A DNA stretch of 64,000 bases, from NCBI GenBank assembly GCA_005656395.1, contig SRSI01000048.1:1054001-1118000 (forward strand), read 5' to 3'. The notes under the pieces were generated by a model. The model was not told the DNA's origin. It did no database searches and saw only the letters and a program-made list of their open reading frames with translations. The number at the start of each line of letters is the position of its first letter. The stretch's first letter is position 1. The translations under genes were made by a program, and so were the position numbers. Source of the DNA: Strongyloides papillosus (Eukaryota; Nematoda; Chromadorea; Rhabditida; Strongyloididae). Shown here one piece after another: positions 1-9,196 of this stretch.

Positions 1-464
1 TTTCTAAAACCAGTAATGTAATTTCTTTGTGTTAGTAGTTTTCTTTAGAAAAGAAAGATATTTTTCCCAACTATGAATATGTGTATCTTCGAAGGATCCA
101 ACTTTTGTATAAAAAAAATCAGCGGCAAATTTACTCCCAAACAGAGACACTTTTTAAAAAAGTATGTTGGAATAATGATTGTTGAATTTTAGAGATCACT
201 AAAACTTTTATCATAGGATTTGCTTGATTGATTGGTCATTTAATTCTCAAATATAGAACTGATAAAATAGTTAATATACTTTTATTTGATCGAATTATTT
301 TTCTTAAATCTGAATTGTCATCAATAATTCATCATTTTTAAATTCTTTCAATTCTAAGGAATCATAGTTTAATAAATCACTGTCAAGGTAGATATTTCGA
401 TAAATTATTAATAAGGTATTTAATTGTTTTTTAGTTGAGTAATTTTTATTCCCAAAATTCAAGA
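1..464. other. Upstream region of the GCNA-like gene
   Basis: A+T-rich non-coding sequence with no convincing open frame on either strand. The only notable element is the T-rich acceptor-like site ending at 434. The gene whose 3' or 5' end may lie to the left cannot be judged. Confidence 0.5.
424..434 (+). promoter_or_regulatory. Probable spliced-leader or intron acceptor before GCNA
   Basis: The sequence 'ttgttttttag' is a good nematode 3' splice site 30 bases before the ATG at 465. It could accept a spliced leader or join an unseen upstream non-coding exon. The open frame extends back only to this site, so the first usable ATG is the one at 465. Confidence 0.45.
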
Positions 465-1949
465 ATGGGTGACTCTTCCTTTTCAAATTCTCGTGGATCT
501 GAAGAAAGCATATTAGGTGGAGAGAAGATTAGAGAAGGTCTTTCATTGCGTAACTCGCTGCTCGGAAATGCAAGTGGGATTTCTACGTCAAGTGATGATT
601 TGTCCTTCTATACACCTGGTCAGTCATTTAGCGAAGGTTACTTTCTCAATGATAATTCATTAATTTCTGATGATAACGAAATATGTTATTCTCTGTACCG
701 AAGAGATATCCCTTGTCATCAAAAACGAATACCTTCACCTATATTGCCATCAAGTGAATTTTGTAGTGATAGTTCAGATGTTTATAAAGGTACAGAGGAG
801 CAATATTTGACAGATGACTCAGAAGTTTTGAAAAAACTGTCGGAAACTTCAGTGGAGTCAGAAGATATTGGGATTTTAGAGAGATCGTTTATCGAAAGTT
901 CATCGTCTGAGGATGATTATCTGGAAATGACACACCCTGTGGATGGAAATGTCTCTAGTGATAGCGATTATGACGTAATTAAAACAGGAGGCGTATTGTC
1001 ACTTATTGCAAAAAAAAGTTTTGATGAAAAGGAAGCTCCACACAATATTTCTGGTGTACCTGAAACTAATCTATCAGACAATGAGGACCTGAAAAAACCT
1101 TTTAGTCAAAATAACTATAGAAAAATTGAGACTTCTTCCGAGGACGACTCATCTTCCGAAGAATCTTCTTCTGAAGACAGTGATGTTGAGAATAAAAATA
1201 AATACGTCGTCAAAGTAAAAAGGGATGACAATCAACTTTATCGTCGGCGACAAAAACTTCCGGAGAACGTAGATTTCGACAATATTAGCCTCAGTGAAGC
1301 ACGATTATTTATGGATTACTTGAACGAAGATTATCCGGAGAAAAGACCGAACAATGTTCAATACTTCTTCAGTAAGTATTTATTCAAGAAAAAAGGTTTA
1401 GAATTAATGGGGATATGTTTTTATATATTCAATAAGTATTGTTTTGGAAATTTACTTCCTGATTCCATAAACTTGGAATGGAACAAGAACCTTCGTAAGA
1501 CTGCCGGTACAACATCGTATTCAAGCAAGAAAGGAGTGAAGATTTTTCTATCTGATAAAGTTTGTAATAAACCATACCGTATCCGTGATACTCTGATCCA
1601 TGAAATGTGTCATGCAGCATCGTTCCTGATTGATAAAGTTCTTAATGATGGTCATGGTCCTTCCTTTAAAAAATGGGCCTCGGTTTGTAGTAAAAGTTTT
1701 CCAAATATACCAGAAGTATCTCGTTGTCATAATTATGAGATTGAAGCAAAGTATCATTATATTTGTGAAGGCTGCCAACAGACGATTAAAAGGCATTCAA
1801 AATCATTAGACACTTTGAAGAAGATATGTGGAATTTGTCGGGGCAAATTTGTTCTCCATGTAAATGGTAAAAAAGTTACTTCTGTTACTGTCGAAAAGGT
1901 CTCAGAAATTAATGTTTTATCAGAACTATTAAATGATAGTAAATTATAG
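465..1949 (+). CDS. gcna: GCNA-like germ cell nuclear acidic SprT-family metalloprotease
   Basis: This is a 494-residue, single-exon protein. The first 270 or so residues are disordered and rich in Ser, Asp and Glu, with runs such as SSEDDSSSEESSSEDSD. A SprT-like domain follows, with the zinc motif HEMCH near residues 379-383 and a third histidine in NDGHGPSFKKW. The C-terminus carries a zinc ribbon of two CxxC pairs (CEGC, then CGIC about 23 residues on). This order (acidic tail, SprT, zinc ribbon) is that of GCNA, a germline protein known in worms and mammals to help resolve DNA-protein crosslinks. All catalytic residues are present, so it should be active. The start at 465 is the first ATG after the splice acceptor. 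Nuclear location and germline role are inferred from the family. Confidence 0.88.
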   Translation: MGDSSFSNSRGSEESILGGEKIREGLSLRNSLLGNASGISTSSDDLSFYTPGQSFSEGYFLNDNSLISDDNEICYSLYRRDIPCHQKRIPSPILPSSEFCSDSSDVYKGTEEQYLTDDSEVLKKLSETSVESEDIGILERSFIESSSSEDDYLEMTHPVDGNVSSDSDYDVIKTGGVLSLIAKKSFDEKEAPHNISGVPETNLSDNEDLKKPFSQNNYRKIETSSEDDSSSEESSSEDSDVENKNKYVVKVKRDDNQLYRRRQKLPENVDFDNISLSEARLFMDYLNEDYPEKRPNNVQYFFSKYLFKKKGLELMGICFYIFNKYCFGNLLPDSINLEWNKNLRKTAGTTSYSSKKGVKIFLSDKVCNKPYRIRDTLIHEMCHAASFLIDKVLNDGHGPSFKKWASVCSKSFPNIPEVSRCHNYEIEAKYHYICEGCQQTIKRHSKSLDTLKKICGICRGKFVLHVNGKKVTSVTVEKVSEINVLSELLNDSKL

Positions 1950-2226
1950 TTTAGAACTATTGTAAATTTCTTTCTGTGTAGTACAATATTTTTTATGTAT
2001 AACTTGTTTTTATCCATATTTTGTATTATATTATGTATATATTTTGTTCATATTATTTTTATATATGTAAATAAATTAACTACTAAATAACTTAAATACA
2101 AATTTCTACAATAACTCGAACAAAACCAAACAATTAATTTATTTGTTTCAAAATTAAAAATAATACAAAAAATGAAATTAAAAATATTACAATTTTTAGA
2201 TATATAAAATATTACTATATACATTA

Positions 2227-3411
2227 TTATACATGAATAGATGTCATTGAAATACTATCTTGAGTATTCAGAATTGAATCAAAAGGATGAGGACGTGGAG
2301 GTGCAGGATGAAATTGTATACAGCTACTCTTTTTGCTTTTACTTGAAGAAGCATAAGAAGCAACGTAGCCAATCCCATTAAGATTAACATTCACATTTGC
2401 TGAAGCATCATCCGCAAATCCTAAGGAATTGGAAGAAATTTTACTGCGGCTATTTTCCCTGATACTTTCATTCGCCAATTTAAAAAGAAAGTCATTATAC
2501 TCAAGTCCAGTATCTTTATCAGCTCTGCTTTCCTTTATAAGAGAAACAATTCCAATAATATCGATAAAAAGTAGGAGGATCAAAGCTCCAAGTAGAAATA
2601 TTACAGCACACCTTAGAAAAAAATTATTTTCCCATAGCCGTTCGCCATCTGGAAAGAGCGATCCACATTCCTCTCCGATACTTCCAACTTCAAGATCAAT
2701 ACCAATGGTTGTAAACATTATTGTACTATTGCTAACAATTACTGGAATTCTTTCATAGCAATAGTCACGAATTTTCCTTGAATAAATTACTCCTTCCCTT
2801 GGGATTTGCATGCAATTCAATAAGTATATATTCCCTTGAGATATGTATCCTGTGACATTATCTCTACCATATATTCTGCGTATAAAGTCCCTTGTCTCCG
2901 AAACTGAACGGGCACTTTCTCCTGTGACAAATCTTCTGTAGTTGTCACATATTTTAATTGCAAGTTTACTTGCTTCATAATTTGACTGGTAAATTGATGG
3001 AGGACGTCCAACCTTCACTGGAACATAAAATAAACCATTCAGAAGATAAACCGCTTCCTTTGGAACGCAACTTGGTCTGTAAAACGCCTCACTAGGCATG
3101 TACATTGTGTCTGTTTTAAACCTTATCAGCCTCGAGTCAGATAGATAAACATCCTCATAGAATGACTCGCAATATTCCTCCATAAAGTTTACTTGGATTA
3201 ACTTTACAGTACTATTCCAGTATATGTCTCCATTTTCTATATTCCTGCAGATTTTGATATCAACTAGTTCACCCCTTACAGGAAGAGTGGGGCAAATTTG
3301 GAGCATTTTAACAGATGATAGAGAAAATAAAACTAGGAAAATAATAGTAATCATTTTAATGTTCATATGAAAATAAAAAATGTAAAATAAGAAACAAAGA
3401 GACTTTCTCAT
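2227..3411 (-). CDS. Unrecognised type I membrane protein with cysteine-rich ectodomain
   Basis: 394 residues in one exon, starting at the ATG at 3411 (MRKSLC); the frame is open a little further upstream but has no ATG there. The N-terminus is strongly hydrophobic, with a second hydrophobic stretch (MITIIFLVLFSLSSV) that should act as signal peptide or anchor. The middle (roughly residues 45-280) has about a dozen cysteines and looks extracellular. One clear transmembrane segment (AVIFLLGALILLLFIDII) precedes a cytosolic tail of about 100 residues rich in Ser and Asn with a proline/histidine patch (HPAPPRPHPF). I do not recognise the family. The ATG lies only 119 bases after the stop of the upstream same-strand CTF8 gene, so the two may share a transcript. 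A polyadenylation-like AATAAA at 2070 serves the convergent GCNA gene. Confidence 0.75.
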   Translation of the reverse strand: MRKSLCFLFYIFYFHMNIKMITIIFLVLFSLSSVKMLQICPTLPVRGELVDIKICRNIENGDIYWNSTVKLIQVNFMEEYCESFYEDVYLSDSRLIRFKTDTMYMPSEAFYRPSCVPKEAVYLLNGLFYVPVKVGRPPSIYQSNYEASKLAIKICDNYRRFVTGESARSVSETRDFIRRIYGRDNVTGYISQGNIYLLNCMQIPREGVIYSRKIRDYCYERIPVIVSNSTIMFTTIGIDLEVGSIGEECGSLFPDGERLWENNFFLRCAVIFLLGALILLLFIDIIGIVSLIKESRADKDTGLEYNDFLFKLANESIRENSRSKISSNSLGFADDASANVNVNLNGIGYVASYASSSKSKKSSCIQFHPAPPRPHPFDSILNTQDSISMTSIHV

Positions 3412-3530
3412 GGTATTAAATACCCTTAATACAAACAATAGTACTTTTTTATTTAACGCGGCAACAACTCCTTCATGTCATCTTTGATATCCTTAAGAAC
3501 TTTGTACCGCTAACAAAGATATGTTTCGAT

Positions 3531-3923
3531 TTAAATTTTGGTAGCTAATCTTGTTACAATTGGTCTTGGTCTAGAGGTGAAAGAAATCTTTCTTTTTACT
3601 ACACCAACCACCTTGACATGACTATTTGGTGAATCATCATTTGGTACATAGCGGCATTTATCTAAAAGAAGCAGTGGTTTCTCCAATTTCTTTACAGCAC
3701 CTTCCAATATTGTGTGACCGGTAACCATTACCACTGAATTCCCCTCTTTTCTCCACACGAATGATCCAGGTGAAAGACCATTGATCATGTATTCATCAGA
3801 TTTAAATGTACCAGTAAATTCCATTATCATCCATTCCTGGATTCCAGCACTGAAATATTAAAATATAAAATAAATTAAAAAAAGTACCAAAACATACTCA
3901 TTACGGATAAGCTTAATTTGCAT
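3531..3923 (-). CDS. ctf8: CTF8, subunit of the CTF18-RFC clamp loader
   Basis: Two exons: 3898-3923 (ATG at 3923) and 3531-3849, joined across a 48-base intron (gtatgt...ttcag); product 114 residues. Exon 1 gives MQIKLIRN and the junction codon gives Asp, leading into AGIQEWMIMEFTG, which matches the start of metazoan CTF8 (about 121 residues in human). Other family features are VVMVTGHTILEG, VKKLEKPLLLLDK and the C-terminal VVKRKISFTSRPRPIV. CTF8 joins CTF18 and DCC1 in an alternative RFC complex that loads PCNA and supports sister-chromatid cohesion. Its short length and single small intron fit the family. The function is family knowledge; the identification rests on several conserved blocks in the right order. 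Confidence 0.9.
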
Positions 3924-4372
3924 TTTATTTCCTTGTTACCAGCTATGTTGTTGTTGCAACTTCCCGGCAAATTTAAGCATTGTATACTTCTTACCAAATT
4001 GTACAACTTACTTCTTTAAGATCTGATTGGAAATTTTCATAGTTTAATACGTCTGGTCATAAGAATGTCCGGAGGTATCTTGTTCATGACGGAAGTTATC
4101 ATCGTTGTTTTACACTTTTGTCATCATATTTTTGTTATTTTCAATAGTGGTAGTGATTAAAAAACAATTTAACGAAAAAAAGTTTACTTTGTTTCTGATT
4201 GGCTCCTTAATCATTATGCGTTTGTTGGAGAAATTAGAATAATGTTTTTTTATATGATAGTAATATTTTAATAAATTATTTAAATTAATTGAATATAAAT
4301 TATGATATTAGAGGAATGTTAAGAGTAATTTTTTATTAGTTCCTTCTAGTGAAATAATTGTCTTCTTCAAGT
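3924..4372. other. Divergent intergenic region, CTF8 / EHD-like gene
   Basis: This holds the 5' flanks of two divergent genes. No open frame or repeat of note was seen. An acceptor-like 'ccttctag' ends at 4349, 23 bases before the EHD-like ATG, and may be a trans-splice site. Confidence 0.5.
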
Positions 4373-6112
4373 ATGACTAAAGGTGAAACCGATGATGACC
4401 ATGAAAGAGGAAAGATGCCGAAGTCGGCAAAAAGTGAACACAAAAATAGTAATAAGAACATCATAAGAAGAAAAAGTAGTTCATCGAAGAAAGGGGATAA
4501 ACCAAAGCGTGCTTTAAGTAATCATGCAACTAAAACTTTTCCAACAAAAGAACATAAGGCTAATGGTGCAAATACCAAAGATAAAAATCGTCCAAATATC
4601 AAAATAAAGAAGAAAAAGAAGTATGTTTTGTTTGAGACGAAGAAAATAGTTCATGACCCAAAGGTGATTGGTTGTGTGCCTTCATTACCTCTTTTTTACC
4701 AACAAATTATTATTCCGGTAAGAGATAGACATCAATACAATGAAATAACAAAATCCGTTGGTTGGGATTGTAACGAAATCTTGGCAAAACCAACTGTTTT
4801 AGTTATTGGAGCTTCTGAGGCTGGTAAAACATCCCTTATCAATTACCTACTTCGAGAGAAGAAAGGATATGAATCACATTATGATGTTGTGAAAGACTAC
4901 AAATCTTCATTTACTCATATTGCTTATGATGATAATCCATCTCTACTTCGTGGAGCAGATGCTGTTGCTGCTAAGTCATGGGCATTTAATGAGATAACAA
5001 AATACAATAAGCAAAAAAATGATTGTCAGATTCAACTCTTTCAATATAAACATGAGTTGCTCCAAGATATAACATTTATAGATTCTCCACCAATTTCTGA
5101 GTCTATGCTAGGAGACATGGATAAAGATACTACAGGCTATTATCCAATTCTTAGTAATTTGATTAGAAAAGTTGATTTGATATTTTTTGTTGCAACTTCA
5201 TCAATTGTGAACACTCCAATGAATAAGGTAGGATTTTATTTACGTATTATAAATTTATATAAATTTCAGATTATTTCTTTGCTTAATCCATATAATTACA
5301 AGACGGTCTTTTGCCTTAGCAAATCAGATCAGTGCCGAAGTTTAGCTGCCCTATCAGAAGAAAGGAAAAATTTTACCAATTATATTATTGCTTCAATCTC
5401 AAGTGGAGAACCAAAAATTATTTGCACATATTTCAAGGGAATATTGGCGAGTGATGATATGAAAGAATATGTTCATAATGATATGGAAACATTGTTATCG
5501 AAAATTAGGAAATTTCCGACTCAATATAAGTTTGCAAGATTTAAGTCTCTTCAAATTCATATGTTGGAGATTCTTTATATTGCCTTTGTTCATCATGAAT
5601 TACGTAGAAAAGAGAAAACAGTTGGACCGAAAGGACTGTCACCTGATAACATAGTAGAGATAAATAAATGTTTTGATGATATCCCAAATCATGATGATTT
5701 TGTAAAGAATTTCTCTAAGTTACCAGAAGAAGTTTTTAGTATGGTTGATAAAATCAAACCAAAGTCTGTGCTCATTGCGGATATTGATTGTTTAAGATCG
5801 TTCCTTTTAAATGATTTCCCATACATCCAAGCGGTTGCTGAAAATGAACCTGAGATTCTTGTTAAATTTCTACTACCACTCTCTGATCCTAATAAAGAAC
5901 CAGAACAACCGAAGAAGGAAAAGAGAAGAGTAATCAAAGAGGTTAAGTTAGTTATTCCACAAGAACAACCGGACGATGAGGAGGATGACGAGGACGATGA
6001 AGATAAAGATACAAAAAATAGCGTTAAACCAAACGATCAAGATAAAAATCACAAAGTTATTAAATTAAATACGAGTGCTTTTGATAAGTTTTTTAAAGAC
6101 AATAATTTATAA
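4373..6112 (+). CDS. EHD-like dynamin-family GTPase lacking an EH domain
   Basis: 565 residues after removing a 42-base intron (5228-5269, gtagga...tttcag) whose length is a multiple of three and which carries no stop, so the frame reads straight through it. Removing it brings the GTPase core into line with EHD proteins (spacing before the NKxD-type motif). A basic, Lys/Ser-rich N-terminal region of about 90 residues precedes the G domain: P-loop GASEAGKTS near residues 146-154, a DSPP G3-like motif and SKSD in place of NKAD. A helical region like the EHD stalk follows, then a very acidic tail (DDEEDDEDDEDKD). EHD proteins (RME-1 in worms) remodel endosomal membranes and normally end in an EH domain, absent here. 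The start is the ATG at 4373. It may be a nematode-specific divergent branch; membrane role is inferred. Confidence 0.72.
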   Translation: MTKGETDDDHERGKMPKSAKSEHKNSNKNIIRRKSSSSKKGDKPKRALSNHATKTFPTKEHKANGANTKDKNRPNIKIKKKKKYVLFETKKIVHDPKVIGCVPSLPLFYQQIIIPVRDRHQYNEITKSVGWDCNEILAKPTVLVIGASEAGKTSLINYLLREKKGYESHYDVVKDYKSSFTHIAYDDNPSLLRGADAVAAKSWAFNEITKYNKQKNDCQIQLFQYKHELLQDITFIDSPPISESMLGDMDKDTTGYYPILSNLIRKVDLIFFVATSSIVNTPMNKVGFYLRIINLYKFQIISLLNPYNYKTVFCLSKSDQCRSLAALSEERKNFTNYIIASISSGEPKIICTYFKGILASDDMKEYVHNDMETLLSKIRKFPTQYKFARFKSLQIHMLEILYIAFVHHELRRKEKTVGPKGLSPDNIVEINKCFDDIPNHDDFVKNFSKLPEEVFSMVDKIKPKSVLIADIDCLRSFLLNDFPYIQAVAENEPEILVKFLLPLSDPNKEPEQPKKEKRRVIKEVKLVIPQEQPDDEEDDEDDEDKDTKNSVKPNDQDKNHKVIKLNTSAFDKFFKDNNL

Positions 6113-6735
6113 CACATTTTAATTAAGTACTTCTTAACCATAATAATTTATTTAACTATATAATGAATATATTACCTAAAATATTTTTGCCTTCTATTTT
6201 ACTAATTTTAACATACATATTCTAGATTAATTCAAAGTTTATAAATATTTTAAAAAGTGTTTGTGATATATATTTTTGAATTATTCTGGTTTTTTACGAG
6301 AACAAAGGAAAAACTACAGTAATAAGATGTTTTTCAATATTCGAAAGTTTCTATCAAACTACGCTCGAATTAGCTCCTACAAATTTTGCATAAATAACGA
6401 ATATGCTTTCTTAAACTGTCATTCAAGAAATAAAGTCAGTAATCGGTATAGAAATTTATTTTGGGATTATGAATATTATTAAAATCGATTCTAAAGTGCA
6501 AAGTGCATGGTAGTTTTGAAATTACTACTTAAATATGTTAAATAAAAGATTTTCCTCCCTCGACTTACCGCTGTTTACCACATATACGTAAAATTCTCTG
6601 TTTCACAAAATCTCCTTAAGCATTCCAATCACTTTCCTTTTCTTTTTATTTTTATTGTTAAGAAGATTACCAAGTTTCAACTACAATTTTTTTAATTAAA
6701 TTATCCAACTAAATATTTTTAATACTATTTGAATT
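6113..6735. other. Intergenic region, EHD-like gene / ligase IV
   Basis: A+T-rich. A 68-codon open stretch at 6276-6482 starts at TTG, has no ATG near its start and resembles nothing known, so I treat it as chance. No other element seen. Confidence 0.45.
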
Positions 6736-8958
6736 ATGGGTCATTCAACAGCAGATTTTGTTGAATTTTACGAGTTATGTCAATTTTTTAATGACATCAG
6801 TGCAGCAAATGATCGAAGAACTAAAGAAGAATTGTTTGAAAATTTTGTTGAAAAATGGTTTAAATCTGAGAATGAGGATTTTAGTATTTATCCAGTTTTG
6901 CGGTTAATGGTTCAATTAAACAACATTGAAGATTGTTTATTTTTTGAATATCATCATTTGGTTAAAAATATTAGTAATAGTTTGGGAATTGATATCATTG
7001 TTCCACCACAAGATGGTGATCTATCAACGTTAGATAAGATAGCATTGCTTTTAAAATGTTATCCAGACAAAAGTCATCCCTCAAAAATTTCAATCTCAAC
7101 ATTAAATAAGTACATAGATCAATTTATAGAAAATAAAAGCAGAGACAATAGTATACATGAAATGTTAAGTGATATGAGTAATTTAGAACGTAAATGGTTC
7201 TTGATTATACTTTTGTCTGAAGTAGAAAATGTAACAAATATGAAATGTGATACCCTTATTTGGTGTCTAAACCCTGCCTTAGGTCAATTATTAATTGATG
7301 GTTATAAATTGAAGTATTTATTATCAGAATACCATCCAAAAACTTTTAATGAAGATGGATTTAAAAAAAAGTTGATGTCTATTTCAATTGGCAAACCATT
7401 CTTTCCAATGATATTGAATAATTTTGGCTATACAAAAGGAGTTTTTTCGGCAATACAAAGATTCTGTAAAGGAAAACTTTTAGCTAGTGATAATTATGAT
7501 GGGGAAAAAATAATAATGCATAGATACAATAATGGTGAGAGTTATAAATTTTTTTCTGATGGTATGGATGATTTTACAAGATTTTATGTATCTTCGAATT
7601 ATGATTTCTCAAAGGAGATCGAACCTTTCTTTAAAAATAATATTAGAAATGTAATTTTAGAAGGTAAAATGTTGGTACAATGTTCTATAACGTTAAAACT
7701 ACACGAAAAATTCGATGAATCTTCTGATGGGACTTTTTATGACACAAGATTTATGGATGGAAATGACAAAAATAAAAATATATGCTTTGTTGTTTCTGAT
7801 ATTTTGTACGTTAACAATAGTGATTTATCAGAATACCCGCTTGAAGAAAGATTGAAGATTTTAAATGAAAATATTTTCAATGAGTTAAATGGTAAGACAG
7901 TTAGAATTTTAGAGCACAAAGAAATTATAAGTTATGAAGATTTCTTTGAACGTTTAAAAAATTCCCTTACCCGAATGCAAGAAGGATATATTTTAAAAGA
8001 TAGTGGTAGTACCTACATTTCTGGATCAGTTATATTTAGGCATTGTGTTTTCAAGATAAAACCAAATTACACTAGATTTGTTACACTTAATTTTTATATT
8101 GTTGGAGTTGAATATTCTGAAGATAGGCCAAGCTTTATTAAATATTTTATTCTGGGTGCTAGAGATTCAAATGATAACATAACAATTTGTCTAAAAGTTA
8201 CTGCAACAACAAAGTCTGAATTATTTTATAAAATAATGGATTCTATAAATATAAGAAATAACTATTGTAATGAACAACCATCTTGGCTAAAGGGTAGCAT
8301 AAATAGTAATTCACATGTTAGATATGTCGATGAAAGCAATATAACAATAGTAGAAGTTAAATGGTCCAAAATAAATTCAGGTACAGAGGAACTTTCATAT
8401 ATTTATGCAATAAGAAATGATCTATCAAAAGAAAATGTAAATTTTTTAAGTGATGTAGAGTATTTTAACACAAAATTCAAAGAAGGACTAGATAATATTG
8501 AAGTATTACCATATAGAGTAAATAATTTATACCGTGATGATAGTAGTATTAAAAAAACTTTAATGGAAATTGATAATATAGATTATTGGAATTACTTTGA
8601 ACAATTAACTGTATGCGTCCTAAACTGTCAAGAAAATTTTGATATAAAAAAAATTCAAAAATTTATTTACTATTTGGGTGGTTCTATTGTTGCTCATCCA
8701 ACAAAAGAAACGTGTTTTGTTATTGCTTCTGATCCAACGAACGTAAAAACAGCAGCAGCTTTGCATATGAGTAGTATACCAATTTTGGATGCATCATGGC
8801 CAATAAGATGTATAAATGAAAGGAAACTTCAAAAAGTTGATTTAGAAAACGATGTACTGTTAATGGAGGGATCAAATCAATTTTCAATTGAAAAATTGAA
8901 TGATTTAATTGTGGAACAAGATATTCCTGATGTTATTTTAAAAAATATTTGCATGTAA
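6736..8958 (+). CDS. lig4: DNA ligase IV relative with lost catalytic lysine
   Basis: 740 residues, one exon, ATG at 6736. The helical N-terminal domain begins like ligase IV (YELCQFFNDI...), followed by a nucleotidyltransferase core and an OB-type region, and one BRCT domain at about residues 616-700. Human ligase IV is 911 residues with two BRCTs; the second is missing or too short to see. Motif I, normally KxDGER with the AMP-accepting lysine, reads NYDGEK (Asn253). Motif III, normally DGE, reads EGK (309-311). Motif IV (EGYILK, 416-421) and motif V (KIKP, 440-443) remain. Ligase IV seals breaks in end joining with XRCC4. Without the lysine, self-adenylation should be impossible, so this is either a scaffold pseudoenzyme or a decaying gene; the long intact frame favours a retained protein. 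Confidence 0.82.
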   Translation: MGHSTADFVEFYELCQFFNDISAANDRRTKEELFENFVEKWFKSENEDFSIYPVLRLMVQLNNIEDCLFFEYHHLVKNISNSLGIDIIVPPQDGDLSTLDKIALLLKCYPDKSHPSKISISTLNKYIDQFIENKSRDNSIHEMLSDMSNLERKWFLIILLSEVENVTNMKCDTLIWCLNPALGQLLIDGYKLKYLLSEYHPKTFNEDGFKKKLMSISIGKPFFPMILNNFGYTKGVFSAIQRFCKGKLLASDNYDGEKIIMHRYNNGESYKFFSDGMDDFTRFYVSSNYDFSKEIEPFFKNNIRNVILEGKMLVQCSITLKLHEKFDESSDGTFYDTRFMDGNDKNKNICFVVSDILYVNNSDLSEYPLEERLKILNENIFNELNGKTVRILEHKEIISYEDFFERLKNSLTRMQEGYILKDSGSTYISGSVIFRHCVFKIKPNYTRFVTLNFYIVGVEYSEDRPSFIKYFILGARDSNDNITICLKVTATTKSELFYKIMDSINIRNNYCNEQPSWLKGSINSNSHVRYVDESNITIVEVKWSKINSGTEELSYIYAIRNDLSKENVNFLSDVEYFNTKFKEGLDNIEVLPYRVNNLYRDDSSIKKTLMEIDNIDYWNYFEQLTVCVLNCQENFDIKKIQKFIYYLGGSIVAHPTKETCFVIASDPTNVKTAAALHMSSIPILDASWPIRCINERKLQKVDLENDVLLMEGSNQFSIEKLNDLIVEQDIPDVILKNICM

Positions 8959-9196
8959 TTTTTACTTTATCTGTTTTAACAAAATTGTCGGTGTTTTATG
9001 AATAGAAAATTGGGTAGAATTTAGATGAAATCTTCAAAATGTATATAAATTTCTCAGAATGAGAGTTACTGTAAATTTATATGGACTGGATTTATCTTTT
9101 AAATATTATTTTAAAAAAAAGTATTATTACATAGTCCATTGAAAAAAATCATTAAAATAATTTATTCGATTCTGTTAATAAAAATACATATTAAGT

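Noticed and set aside
435..464. N-terminal extension of GCNA from TTG at 435
   Set aside because: TTG is not a normal nuclear start and the site directly follows a splice acceptor; the ATG at 465 is preferred.
6276..6482. 68-codon open frame
   Set aside because: Begins at TTG, has no nearby ATG and no features; likely chance.
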